64,000 bases of DNA from Bacteroidota bacterium (GTDB lineage: Bacteria; Bacteroidota; Ignavibacteria; Kryptoniales; JAKASW01), in contig JAKAGT010000018.1 of NCBI GenBank assembly GCA_021825585.1, positions 5,106-69,105 on the forward strand, read 5' to 3'. The notes under the pieces were generated by a model. It did no database searches and was not told the DNA's origin. It was given only the letters and a program-made list of their open reading frames with translations. Of the stretch, positions 37,145 to 46,166 are shown in pieces (position 1 is the stretch's first letter; every line of letters begins with the position of its first letter). The translations under genes and the position numbers were made by a program.

Positions 37145-37915
37145 TTGAGCAAAGCAATCTTGACCGATGTCACTAAATGTATCGGCTGCCTGAAATGCGT
37201 AGAGGCATGCAAAGAGGTGAATCACCTGGAAGCGGACGTGCCGAGAGTCTGGGACAAGAACGACGGATTGTCCGCCGAAAACTGGACCTCGGTGATCCGC
37301 AAGCCCGGCGATCATTACGTCCGCAAACAATGTCGTCACTGTCTTGAACCGGCATGTGCGTCTGTGTGCCCGGTCGGCGCATTGCATAAAACTGAAATAG
37401 GCGCAGTAGTCTACGACAGCACCAAATGTCTCGGATGCCGATACTGCATGATGGCGTGTCCGTTCGGAATCCCGCGTTATGACTGGGACAAGGCCGTCCC
37501 GCACGTAGAAAAATGCATCCTGTGCTATGACAGGACTAAAATAGGAAAGCAGCCTGCTTGCACGGAGGCCTGTCCGGAGGGAGCGACAATATTCGGTGAT
37601 CGCGACGAGCTCCTCAAAGTGGCTCATAAGAGAATCAAAGAGAATCCGGGAAAATATATAGACAGGGTGTGGGGCGAGCATGAAGTCGGAGGGACTTCCG
37701 TTCTTTATCTCTCCGATATCGACCTCGATTTTCTCACATACCCGACGATACCCGGGGACAAGCCACTTCCAAAAGAAACTGTTGCTGCCATGGAATCGGT
37801 GCCGTTTGCGTTTGTCGGGATAGGCGGAGCGATGCTCGGACTAAACTGGATAATTCGTCGAAGGATGAAAATGGGCAAGGAACAGGCGAACAAGAAGGAA
37901 TCCGCCGATGAGTAG
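37145..37915 (+). CDS. Four-cluster ferredoxin-like subunit with C-terminal membrane anchor (HmcB-like)
   Basis: 256 residues. Four 4Fe-4S sites: CIGCLKCVEAC, CRHCLEPACASVC, CLGCRYCMMAC, and CILCYD with CTEAC. This is the HybA/HmcB/DsrO layout. A hydrophobic segment near residues 223-240 (VPFAFVGIGGAMLGLNWII) anchors the C-terminus. Unlike DsrO it has no Tat signal, so the side of the membrane is uncertain. Starts at TTG with GGGAGG five bases before it. It overlaps the NrfD gene by eight bases, its partner in the complex. Confidence 0.9.
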   Translation: MSKAILTDVTKCIGCLKCVEACKEVNHLEADVPRVWDKNDGLSAENWTSVIRKPGDHYVRKQCRHCLEPACASVCPVGALHKTEIGAVVYDSTKCLGCRYCMMACPFGIPRYDWDKAVPHVEKCILCYDRTKIGKQPACTEACPEGATIFGDRDELLKVAHKRIKENPGKYIDRVWGEHEVGGTSVLYLSDIDLDFLTYPTIPGDKPLPKETVAAMESVPFAFVGIGGAMLGLNWIIRRRMKMGKEQANKKESADE

Positions 37916-39779
37916 GGTTCAAAACACAAAACTGATACTGTGGCTTCTTACCGGTTTCGCAGCAGCTGTCGCGCTCAATAGGTACGTCTTCGGGTTGGGT
38001 GTCACGACCAATTTGAGTGACAAGACGCCGTGGGGCTTCTGGATAGGATTCGATGTGATGGCGGGAGTTGCTCTCGCTGCAGGCGGTTTCGTGACCACCG
38101 CGATCTTCTATATAATGAAGCGGGAAGAATTTCACCCGCTGGTGAAACCCGCGGTCCTGACGGCTTTCCTCGGCTACCTTGCAGTGGTGGCAGGTTTGTT
38201 GGTCGATCTCGGACTCCCATGGAATATCTGGCACATGATAATCTATTGGAATCCTCACTCGCCGCTGTTCGAAGTGGGTTGGTGCGTCATGCTTTACACG
38301 ACAGTGCTGCTCCTTGAGTTCAGTCCTGTTCCGTTGGAGAAGTCCAGCCGTTATGCGAAGATCAGAGATTTCCTCATGAAGTTTCGCTTCCCGCTTGTGT
38401 TGCTCGGCATCATGCTCTCCACATTGCACCAGTCGTCGCTCGGGACGCTGTTTCTGATAATGCGCTACAGGTTATATCCGTTGTGGTATTCGCATATTCT
38501 CCCGATCGAATTCTTCATTTCGGCTGTCGCGCTCGGCCTGATGATGGTTGCCTTCGAAAGCCTTGCATCGCACTGGCTGTACCGCCGTGAACCGGAGACG
38601 AGCCTCGTGTCCAGGCTTTGCGCAGCGGCGGCATGGGTTCTTGTTATATACTTTGTCGCTAAGATGACTGACATAATCGCATCGGGGAAGCTCGGCTTGA
38701 TATTCAACGGGAAATGGCAGAGCGACCTATTCATAGTGGAAGTTCTGGTGTCGACGATTATCCCTGCGGCGTTGTTCTTCGTCCCGAAATACCGGGGCAA
38801 CACCAGGGTTCAATGGATCGGTTCGTCGATGGTGGTGGTTGGAATGGTGCTCAACAGGATCGACGTCGGCGGTCTGGCGATGCTCGACTCTACAGCTTCC
38901 TACACGCCGTCCTGGATGGAAATTGCCATAAGTTTCGGAGTCGTCTCCGCAGCCGTACTGGTCTTTTTGTTTGCGATTGAGAACTTCCATATCTGGGAAA
39001 TACGCCCGGAGGATCCTGAGTCGTTGACGTATACACCGCCGTCATTTGATTACTCATCGCGTACATGGCTCGGTGTTCCCAGCATGGCGTCTCTGACGAA
39101 ACATACGCTGGCGTTCGTATTAAGCTTTGCTGTCGGTATGGCGCTTATGTCGGGAAAGCGATTACATGCGGAAGGAATCGACCAAATCACCGTGAGACCT
39201 GCGACTGCCGCCGATTCACTTTGCGATACGCTGTGCATAAACGGCAACCGGGACGATCAGTTCGTCGACTTCTCTCATGCTGGCCACATATCCAGAATCG
39301 GCAAGGACAGCTGCTGGGTCTGCCATCACCTGAGCCTTCCCGGTGAGAAGTTGAGCAGTTGCTGGGAGTGCCATACAAGCATGTACAGAGAAGCGGATTT
39401 CTTCAAACACGATTGGCACGCTTCCAGCGCCGGAGCTAATCTCAAGTGCGATGACTGCCACACACCTGGCGTAACGAGGACTGCGCAATCGGCGAAGAAA
39501 TGTACTGCCTGCCATCCGGCCTACAAGTTCGCTTCAGATGAAAAGGATGTGGCTCAGGAATACGACATACCTTCGTACGTGGATGCCATGCACAAGCTCT
39601 GCGTTTCCTGTCACACGGTTGAAGCCAGGCAAATGAAAGATAAGCCGAATCTTGCTCAATGCCCGACGTGCCACAGGGTCGGAACTCCTCCAGATCTACG
39701 GGCGGATATGAAGTGGGATGTCAGGTTGCCGCATTTCGACAACCTGATACTGCCGGACGTACGGCGAAACGGGAAGTGA
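37908..39779 (+). CDS. NrfD/HmcC-like quinone-interacting membrane protein fused to a hexahaem cytochrome c domain
   Basis: 623 residues. Residues 1-360 are an NrfD/HybB-type protein with about ten helices. An extra helix at 399-415 carries the chain across the membrane again. Residues 440-623 hold six CxxCH haem sites, at Cys 469, 485, 514, 532, 565 and 585, with further His for axial ligation. The domain should lie in the periplasm. In known Hmc, Nhc and Ohc complexes the cytochrome is a separate protein, so this fusion replaces HmcA. No frameshift is needed to read it. It ends the operon; a GTGATCG/CGATCAC hairpin (39776-39798) overlaps its stop. Confidence 0.93.
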   Translation: MSRVQNTKLILWLLTGFAAAVALNRYVFGLGVTTNLSDKTPWGFWIGFDVMAGVALAAGGFVTTAIFYIMKREEFHPLVKPAVLTAFLGYLAVVAGLLVDLGLPWNIWHMIIYWNPHSPLFEVGWCVMLYTTVLLLEFSPVPLEKSSRYAKIRDFLMKFRFPLVLLGIMLSTLHQSSLGTLFLIMRYRLYPLWYSHILPIEFFISAVALGLMMVAFESLASHWLYRREPETSLVSRLCAAAAWVLVIYFVAKMTDIIASGKLGLIFNGKWQSDLFIVEVLVSTIIPAALFFVPKYRGNTRVQWIGSSMVVVGMVLNRIDVGGLAMLDSTASYTPSWMEIAISFGVVSAAVLVFLFAIENFHIWEIRPEDPESLTYTPPSFDYSSRTWLGVPSMASLTKHTLAFVLSFAVGMALMSGKRLHAEGIDQITVRPATAADSLCDTLCINGNRDDQFVDFSHAGHISRIGKDSCWVCHHLSLPGEKLSSCWECHTSMYREADFFKHDWHASSAGANLKCDDCHTPGVTRTAQSAKKCTACHPAYKFASDEKDVAQEYDIPSYVDAMHKLCVSCHTVEARQMKDKPNLAQCPTCHRVGTPPDLRADMKWDVRLPHFDNLILPDVRRNGK

Positions 39780-39798
39780 TCGTCCGCCGGTCGATCAC

Positions 39799-40323
39799 GT
39801 TCATTTGATTCAAACGTTTCGACAATTTCGCTTCTTCTGCGCCGTGTCCTCCTGGCCCAAAGTTGCGATGAAGTGCCCCATCTTGCCTCACAGCATCCGA
39901 AGTTCAGGCCTTTCACTCGATGGTCTCTTCATCATTCCCGGCAGGTGTTCATTTCATTTTGGCATGGTATTCACTCCCGAGTCTCTCTTTCATGGTACGC
40001 TGTGCAATGTACCCCCACTTGTTGTAGAGATAATTTACAAACCACAGTTACGGCTGTTGTGTTGTTGAACGTTATCTGTTTTGCGATGAGAGAATACGAA
40101 TCCGAACATCATGGTTACAGCTTGCGGCATAGAGATTGAATCACAGTCGGATAGTCAATAAGAGAGAACCGGAAAATGGCGAACAACGCGGTACAGTCAA
40201 ATCGACTTGATCCCCTGCGGCATGATACGGGAGTTTTGCCACATGATTGAACGCGCTTATTATCTGCGTCGCGGGGTTGTTCGGGGCAAGTTAACCCAAT
40301 TCGTGAAAGACAGGTAAGAACCT
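39799..40323. other. Non-coding gap before the transposase-like gene
   Basis: About 520 bases between the Hmc-like operon and the transposase-like gene. I find no ORF with family features and no terminal inverted repeat. AGG lies just before the ATG at 40324. Confidence 0.45.
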
Positions 40324-41454
40324 ATGACGCTACAAGTGTCCATCGCCTCACGGGAAGTACGAACCGAACTGGTCTGTCCCTTCTGTCACAGTTCAAAGGT
40401 AGTAAGGCACGGAAAGACATCCGCTAATCACCTTCGCTACAGGTGTATATGCTGCAAGAGGACTTGGGTGAAGGACGCTCCGAATAAGGAACTCCCCGAT
40501 TTCGGAAAGCTTGCCGAATCGTATCTCGATGGATGTACATGCCGGGATCTCCGTGCCGTTTACCGCAGTTCTCCCATCAGGATCAATCAAAAAATCAGGG
40601 AATACCTCCTCGGATGCAGTTCATGGGAAGAGTATCTGGATGCCTGCACTCCGAAGCATGAATCACGCCTGATTCATCTCGTCGGAAAGAAATTCAAGGC
40701 CAGCGGAGGAAGCAGCGAAGGGCATTCGATGTATCTTGCTCTTGCGATAGATGCTCTCTCCACCGTTGTGCTCGGTTTCGAGATCGGTGAATGTGAATCG
40801 GAGAACTTATGGCTGACTTTGTTGGATAGAATGAACTGCAGGGGCTTCGTGTGTCCCACTTTTATGTCTTATGGGTATAAAGTGGTGGAAGATGCACTGA
40901 AGGTGGTTTTCCCTTATTCAGAGACTCTTCACAATTTCACCAGGACATGTTACGACAAGCATTTGAAAGATGAGCTTATTCGGTCGGTCGACACGAGAAA
41001 GCTGGTTCTGGAAGCAATAACTGCTCACATGAACGACGGTTCATGCAAGCTTGAAGACTATCTCGTTATATTCAAAGACAAGAGAATGAAACAGATCGTT
41101 CTCGATTCAAGAGAGTCGTTCATGAGACGGCTCCAGGAAAGAATCAGTCAGAGGTCGTGTATAAGGTTCGAAGGTTTGCTGGGGGCTTTTGAGAAGAGGT
41201 TCCAGAAATTCCATATGATAAAATACGATCCATATCCCATAATCAACGGATGGATTGCGTGGTGGATGCTCGAGCCGCTTCCGATCGGGTTCAGCAGGCT
41301 CGCCCTTTATCTCCAGCGCCCGTATGAAACTCACTTCAAAAACTTCAATTGCGGTACGCTGCCGAAGCCTTTAGATCTCTCCCTCGACAGTCCCGAAATG
41401 AAAACGTTCATCGTCGAACTTGCTGTGAGGTCGTTGCAGCTTCCTATAAAGTAA
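40324..41454 (+). CDS. Transposase-like zinc-ribbon protein, probably domesticated
   Basis: 376 residues. Residues 18-44 form a zinc ribbon (CPFC ... CICC) like those at the start of many transposases. The middle (MYLALAIDALSTVVLGFEIG ... ESENLWLTLLDRMNCRG) follows the RNase H-type fold of DDE transposases. The expected catalytic Asp residues appear replaced: HLVGKKFKA where lDGkxfk is usual, and MSYGYKVV where sDGxkxl is usual. No inverted repeats flank it. An intact frame without a catalytic triad suggests a DNA-binding protein kept for another use. The alignment is by eye. Confidence 0.7.
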   Translation: MTLQVSIASREVRTELVCPFCHSSKVVRHGKTSANHLRYRCICCKRTWVKDAPNKELPDFGKLAESYLDGCTCRDLRAVYRSSPIRINQKIREYLLGCSSWEEYLDACTPKHESRLIHLVGKKFKASGGSSEGHSMYLALAIDALSTVVLGFEIGECESENLWLTLLDRMNCRGFVCPTFMSYGYKVVEDALKVVFPYSETLHNFTRTCYDKHLKDELIRSVDTRKLVLEAITAHMNDGSCKLEDYLVIFKDKRMKQIVLDSRESFMRRLQERISQRSCIRFEGLLGAFEKRFQKFHMIKYDPYPIINGWIAWWMLEPLPIGFSRLALYLQRPYETHFKNFNCGTLPKPLDLSLDSPEMKTFIVELAVRSLQLPIK

Positions 41455-41705
41455 TATCCTCCCGCCTTTCTGTCAGTATGAAGGAGGGCATCTGAGCATC
41501 TCCGTTTCCCGAAGGATAAGTCACAACCAGGATTGCTATCCATACTGCCGTTCCATGATTACTCCGAGAGTCTCTGAGCCGCGATGTCTGTGAACTGACA
41601 CTGGCCGAATCTCAACACGCAGAATACAGAAAACCCGCTGTTTCTTGTTTCCGCGTCGACTCAGGTTTATGTTTTCATCGTGATCAGCCAAACAAAGGAG
41701 CAAAG

Positions 41706-42914
41706 ATGCCTGAGAAAAAAAGGAAGACCCCGAAACTGGACGAGCTCGAAAAGGGCGCGTGGCCCAGTTTTGTCAAGGAGATAAAAACGGCGGCGGAGAA
41801 GAATGCCATGGCCGAGGATCTACTCGGTCAGCTCGAACGTTCATACGAGGAGAAGATCGGGCACTGGAAACATGGCGGCATAGTGGGAGTGCTAGGGTAT
41901 GGCGGCGGTGTGATCGGCAGATACTCCGATCTACCTGAGGAGTTTCCGAATGTCTCCCATTTCCACACGATGCGCATCAATCAACCCGCAGGTTGGTTCT
42001 ATACCTCCGACGTGCTGAGAAAGCTGTGCGATATCTGGGAGAAACACGGCTCTGGACTGACCAACGTGCACGGCTCGACTGGGGATCTGGTTTTTCTCGG
42101 GACAAGGACCGAAGAGCTTGAACCCACTTTCAAGGAATTGACCGATCTCGGTTTCGACCTCGGCGGTTCCGGTTCAGACGTGAGAACACCGAGCTGCTGC
42201 TGCGGCATGGCTCGATGCGAGTGGGCATGCTACGATACGATGGCTCTCACTTATTTCCTGACGATGCACTACCAGGATGAACTCCACAGGCCGGCTTTCC
42301 CGTACAAGTGGAAATTTAAAATGTCTGGCTGTCCTAACGATTGTGTCGCGGCCATTGCCCGCTCCGACATGTCAATTATCGGGACATGGAGAGACGACAT
42401 ACGGGTAGACAATGCCGCCGTGACGGAATACGCTAAGTCAGGCATGAACATCGAGCGGGACGTCGTCGGCAATTGTCCGGCCAAGTGCATGGAGTGGGAC
42501 GGGAAAGAAATCAAGATTGACAACAAAGCGTGCGTGAAATGCATGCATTGTATAAACGCCATGCCTAAGGCCTTGGCTCCCGGCAAGGACCGCGGAGCTT
42601 GCATCCTGATCGGTGCGAAAGCACCAATAGTCGAAGGCGCGCTCCTTTCTTCCGTCCTGATACCTTTCATCAAGCTTGAGCCGCCGTACGCCGAGCTGAT
42701 CGACCTGGTCGACAGAATTCACGAAGTTTGGTCCGAGAACGGAAAGAATCGCGAAAGAGTGGGAGAATTCATCCAGAGAGTCGGGATGGGAAATTTCCTG
42801 GAAGCGATCGGTGTGGAACCGATTCCTGAAATGGTGGCGCATCCGAGAGAAAATCCTTACGTGTTCTACGAAGAGTTCTTCGAAGAAGAATCTGAAGAAA
42901 ATCCTAAACCCTAA
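41706..42914 (+). CDS. dsrA: Dissimilatory sulfite reductase subunit alpha
   Basis: Catalytic half of the cytoplasmic DsrAB that reduces sulfite with DsrC. 402 residues. The sirohaem-4Fe-4S ligands are C165xxxxxC171 and C209xxxC213 ([10 protein letters not shown]). A ferredoxin domain has C257, C276, C279 and C282. AAAGGAG precedes the ATG. The last three residues (PKP) and the stop come from the inverted-repeat element that fills the dsrA-dsrB gap, so the C-terminus may have been trimmed slightly. Separation of dsrA and dsrB by 137 bases is wider than usual. Confidence 0.97.
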   Translation: MPEKKRKTPKLDELEKGAWPSFVKEIKTAAEKNAMAEDLLGQLERSYEEKIGHWKHGGIVGVLGYGGGVIGRYSDLPEEFPNVSHFHTMRINQPAGWFYTSDVLRKLCDIWEKHGSGLTNVHGSTGDLVFLGTRTEELEPTFKELTDLGFDLGGSGSDVRTPSCCCGMARCEWACYDTMALTYFLTMHYQDELHRPAFPYKWKFKMSGCPNDCVAAIARSDMSIIGTWRDDIRVDNAAVTEYAKSGMNIERDVVGNCPAKCMEWDGKEIKIDNKACVKCMHCINAMPKALAPGKDRGACILIGAKAPIVEGALLSSVLIPFIKLEPPYAELIDLVDRIHEVWSENGKNRERVGEFIQRVGMGNFLEAIGVEPIPEMVAHPRENPYVFYEEFFEEESEENPKP

Positions 42915-43039
42915 ACTCTAAATACTAAACAAATTCAAATGACTAAGGCGCAAAATACGAAACTTCTCTGCTCGGTTTGGAAATTTTGGCTTCGAGTTTC
43001 GTATTTGTTTCTAGTTTAAAATTTAGAGTTTCGAATTTT
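42903..43039. repeat. AT-rich inverted-repeat element, copy 1 (dsrA/dsrB)
   Basis: Left arm 42903-42943 is built of CCTAAACTCTAAATACTAAA-type units followed by CAAATTCAAATG. The right arm, about 42995-43039, is the approximate reverse complement (TTTGTTTCTAGTTT, ATTTAGAGTTTCG). It would form a long imperfect hairpin in the message. Related copies lie at 44398, 52128 and 60641. Confidence 0.75.
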
Positions 43040-43051
43040 TAAGGAGTTGAC

Positions 43052-44140
43052 ATGCCGGAAGTTCAACCGAAACAGCAAAGAAAAACAGACATCGGTCCAC
43101 CGCATTACGAAAAATTCTTGCCGCCGATTATAAAAGAAAACTATGGCAGGTGGAAATATCACGAAATACTGAAACCCGGAGTTATGGTCACTGTCTCGGA
43201 GAGCGGTGCAAGGCTTTACACTGTCAGGGCGGCTTCACCGAGGCTTCTGGCCATCGACAAGATACGGGCCTACGCGGATTTGGCCGACAAGTATTCCAAC
43301 GGATACCTGAGATTTACCAGCCGGAACAATGTGGAGTTCTTGTTGTCCGATGAGTCTAAGGTAGATCCGTTGATAGCCGAGCTTGGGGCGCTCGGCCACC
43401 CGGTCGGCGGAATGGCTAACTCGATTTCGAGTATAGTCCATACTCAGGGTTGGGTGCACTGCCATTCGGCAGCCACGGATGCGTCCGGGGTCGTGAAATC
43501 GGTGATGGATGAACTGGTCGATTACTTCACCGAGATGAAGCTCCCCGGCAAGCTGAGGATAGCGCTCGCATGCTGTCTGAACATGTGCGGTGCGGTGCAC
43601 TGTTCCGACATAGCGATACTCGGAATTCACAGGCGCCCGCCGAGAGTCGAAAGGGATAAACTGAAAGCGATGTGTGAAATTCCATCGGTGGTGTCGGCAT
43701 GTCCGACCGCCGCAGTCAGGCCGGCTACAATCGACGGTGTCCCTTCAGTAGAGGTAATCGAAGAGCGGTGCATGTTCTGCGCGAACTGCTATACGGTCTG
43801 CCCGGCGATGAAGTTGAATGATCCGTTGAATGACGGGGTATCGATCTGGGTCGGCGGCAAAGTGTCCAACGCGAGAACCGAACCGATGTTTTCCAAGTTG
43901 GCTATACCGTTCCTTCCGAATAACCCGCCGAGGTGGCCGGAAGTTACGGAGGCGGTGAGGAACCTCGTCGAGGTGTGGGCGAAGAACGCGAGGAAGTATG
44001 AGAGGATGGGTGAATGGATCAACCGCATCGGCTGGCCGAGATTCTTCGAACTGACGGGAATCCCGTTCCAGAAGGAACATATCGATGACTTCAAGCACGC
44101 GGGATTGACGTTCAAACGATCTGTGCATTTGACACATTAA
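43052..44140 (+). CDS. dsrB: Dissimilatory sulfite reductase subunit beta
   Basis: Beta half of DsrAB, 362 residues, carrying the catalytically active sirohaem site in the known enzyme. Typical stretches are [28 protein letters not shown] and the ferredoxin cysteines in [19 protein letters not shown] eight bases before the ATG sits just outside the repeat element. dsrD follows after 11 bases. Confidence 0.97.
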   Translation: MPEVQPKQQRKTDIGPPHYEKFLPPIIKENYGRWKYHEILKPGVMVTVSESGARLYTVRAASPRLLAIDKIRAYADLADKYSNGYLRFTSRNNVEFLLSDESKVDPLIAELGALGHPVGGMANSISSIVHTQGWVHCHSAATDASGVVKSVMDELVDYFTEMKLPGKLRIALACCLNMCGAVHCSDIAILGIHRRPPRVERDKLKAMCEIPSVVSACPTAAVRPATIDGVPSVEVIEERCMFCANCYTVCPAMKLNDPLNDGVSIWVGGKVSNARTEPMFSKLAIPFLPNNPPRWPEVTEAVRNLVEVWAKNARKYERMGEWINRIGWPRFFELTGIPFQKEHIDDFKHAGLTFKRSVHLTH

Positions 44141-44151
44141 AGGAGACTGTC

Positions 44152-44400
44152 ATGGCTGAGCAAGCAAGCGTTCAAGAAGTCGCTGACGCAATGTATAAGA
44201 TGATCAAGGACAGCATGGGTCAGAAGAAGTGGAAAGCCACCGATCTGACTAAGGCGGTGAACGAGTTGTTCGGCGAAAGATGCGACAAGAACATCGCAAA
44301 GTCTGCAATCAGGGACCTGATTGAAAGCGGAAAGTGCGTCTACACTTATTTCGGCGGAAGTTTCATTGAGATTCCGCACAAAGAAGGCGCCGAAAACTAA
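44152..44400 (+). CDS. dsrD: DsrD, winged-helix activator of DsrAB
   Basis: 82 residues with the DsrD pattern (MIKDSMGQKKWKATDLTKAV, CDKNIAKSAIRDLI, TYFGGSFIEIP). DsrD is found mainly in organisms that reduce sulfite and is reported to stimulate DsrAB. Its presence is the main sign here for the reductive direction. AAGGAG precedes the ATG. The stop codon touches the second inverted-repeat element. Confidence 0.93.
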   Translation: MAEQASVQEVADAMYKMIKDSMGQKKWKATDLTKAVNELFGERCDKNIAKSAIRDLIESGKCVYTYFGGSFIEIPHKEGAEN

Positions 44401-44565
44401 ATTCGAAACCCTAAATCCGAAACTCTAAACAATCTGAAATGCAGCAAAGTCGAAGTTCTGAACTGGAAGCCAATAATGAAAGCGATTTAGCTATTAAGGC
44501 AGGAACAAGGCGGAGATTGGAATTTGGATTTGTTTAGGATTTCGGAATTCGAATTTAGGATTTCT
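44398..44565. repeat. AT-rich inverted-repeat element, copy 2 (dsrD/dsrN)
   Basis: Left arm 44398-44440 (TAAATTCGAAACCC, then TAAATCCGAAACTC) and right arm 44521-44565 (GGATTTGTTTAGGATTTCGG, then AATTCGAATTTAGG) are approximate reverse complements. Same family as the elements at 42903, 52128 and 60641. Confidence 0.75.
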
Positions 44566-44608
44566 CATTACTCGCAGCAGGTGTTCTTTAAGATCAGGTT
44601 GGTAGTGT

Positions 44609-46063
44609 ATGCTTCACGGTAATTACCCGCGAGTGGTCGTTGCAGGTTTGGCCGGTGACTCCGGGAAAACGCTTGTGTCTTGTGGACTTCTGAAGTGTTT
44701 CAGGGACAGGGGCATCGAAGTGTCCGCGTTCAAGAAAGGCCCGGACTACATCGATCCCGCATGGCTTGGCCTGGCTTCGGGGAGACCTGCCAGGAATCTC
44801 GACACGTATCTAATGGGATTTGCTGAGACAAGAAATTCATTCCTCAAATATGCCGGCCCTGACGAGATCAGCGTTATCGAAGGGAACAGGGGACTGTTCG
44901 ATGGGGTAGATCGCAGCGGGACTCACAGCACGGCAGAGCTCGCGAAATTACTGCAGGCTCCCGTCATAATTGTACTGAACATCTCCAAGGTTACACGTAC
45001 CGCCGCTGCGATGGTACTCGGTTGCATGAGACTTGATCCGGAGTTGAAAGTTGAAGGCGTCATCCTGAATCATGCGGCCAATTCAAGACACGCACATGTG
45101 GCGAAAGATGCGATCGAATCCGCAACCGGCGTTCCGGTGATTGGAGCCATCCCTAAATTGACGGGAGGATCGGTTTTGCCCTCTCGACATCTCGGGTTGG
45201 TCATGCCGGGCGAGTTTCAAAGGAGCCTGCAGTTCCTCGAAGTTGCAAAGAACATCATTGGAGACAACGTCGACACCGCCGCAATCGTCGAATTAGCCGG
45301 GAAAGCCCCATCCCTAGATTTTGTCACAACGCCAGTGGATGACAGGTTGTCTCAGGAACAAGCGGGAGAACGAGGCAAGCTGCGAATTGCCTATTTCAAG
45401 GATGAGTCGTTCTCGTTCTACTATCCTGAGAACCTCGAGATGCTCGAGGCGGCGGGCGCGGAGCTTATCCCGATTTCTCCAAGCCGGGGAAAATTGAGCG
45501 ATGATGTGGATGCACTCTATATCGGCGGCGGTTTCCCGGAAATGAATCTGACGAGCCTGGTCATGAACAGGGAGATGATTTCGCGGGTCAAAGAACTCGC
45601 CGAAAACGGTTTGCCGATCTATGCCGAATGCGGTGGGTTGATGTATCTGGCGGAGAGCATCGAATGGAAGGACCAAGAGTATCGAATGTCAGGGGTTCTT
45701 CCGATCTCGGTCCGGATGAATGAGAAGCCGCAGGGGCACGGCTATTGTGAGGCTGCCGTTGACGGTAAGAATCCGTTTTTCGGACCGGGTACTACAATCA
45801 AGGGACATGAATTTCATTACTCGCAGATCATCGACTATGATCAAGATGTTCACACCGCACTTTCTGTTTCCCGTGGAGTCGGATGCTTCGGTAGGAGAGA
45901 TGGGGTGACATACAAGAACGTGTTTGCGAGCTACTTGCATCTGCATGCGACTTCGTGTCCCGAATGGGCGAGTGGAATGGTCTCCTGTGCAAGAAAATTC
46001 AGGGATTCGAAAGAGGCGAAGCGCTTACTTGCTGTACCAGAGGTAGAGTTCGGGATGAAATGA
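44609..46063 (+). CDS. dsrN: DsrN, cobyrinate a,c-diamide synthase-like sirohaem amidase
   Basis: 484 residues. N-terminal P-loop ATPase (AGLAGDSGKTLVSCG) and C-terminal class I glutamine amidotransferase domain with the nucleophile Cys (YAECGGLMYL) and the HEFHYS motif. CbiA-family members in dsr operons are thought to amidate sirohaem to the sirohaem-amide of DsrAB. The position between dsrD and dsrL supports that over a cobalamin role, and no other cob genes are nearby. Confidence 0.92.
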   Translation: MLHGNYPRVVVAGLAGDSGKTLVSCGLLKCFRDRGIEVSAFKKGPDYIDPAWLGLASGRPARNLDTYLMGFAETRNSFLKYAGPDEISVIEGNRGLFDGVDRSGTHSTAELAKLLQAPVIIVLNISKVTRTAAAMVLGCMRLDPELKVEGVILNHAANSRHAHVAKDAIESATGVPVIGAIPKLTGGSVLPSRHLGLVMPGEFQRSLQFLEVAKNIIGDNVDTAAIVELAGKAPSLDFVTTPVDDRLSQEQAGERGKLRIAYFKDESFSFYYPENLEMLEAAGAELIPISPSRGKLSDDVDALYIGGGFPEMNLTSLVMNREMISRVKELAENGLPIYAECGGLMYLAESIEWKDQEYRMSGVLPISVRMNEKPQGHGYCEAAVDGKNPFFGPGTTIKGHEFHYSQIIDYDQDVHTALSVSRGVGCFGRRDGVTYKNVFASYLHLHATSCPEWASGMVSCARKFRDSKEAKRLLAVPEVEFGMK

Positions 46064-46166
46064 ATCCTGAAGCGTCAAGAACACGATGCCGCGGCGGCGC
46101 TCGCGGTCATGACCCTACAATCGTACTGCAGCGTGCTTTTTGGAAAAAGCTGAACTGAGAGATTAA

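Noticed and set aside
41580-41600. Crp/HcpR-type binding site upstream of dsrA (TGTGAACTGACAC)
   Set aside because: The half-sites have the wrong spacing and the second half is poor.
44609-46063. Cobalamin biosynthesis gene cbiA
   Set aside because: No other cobalamin genes are near and its place between dsrD and dsrL matches dsrN.
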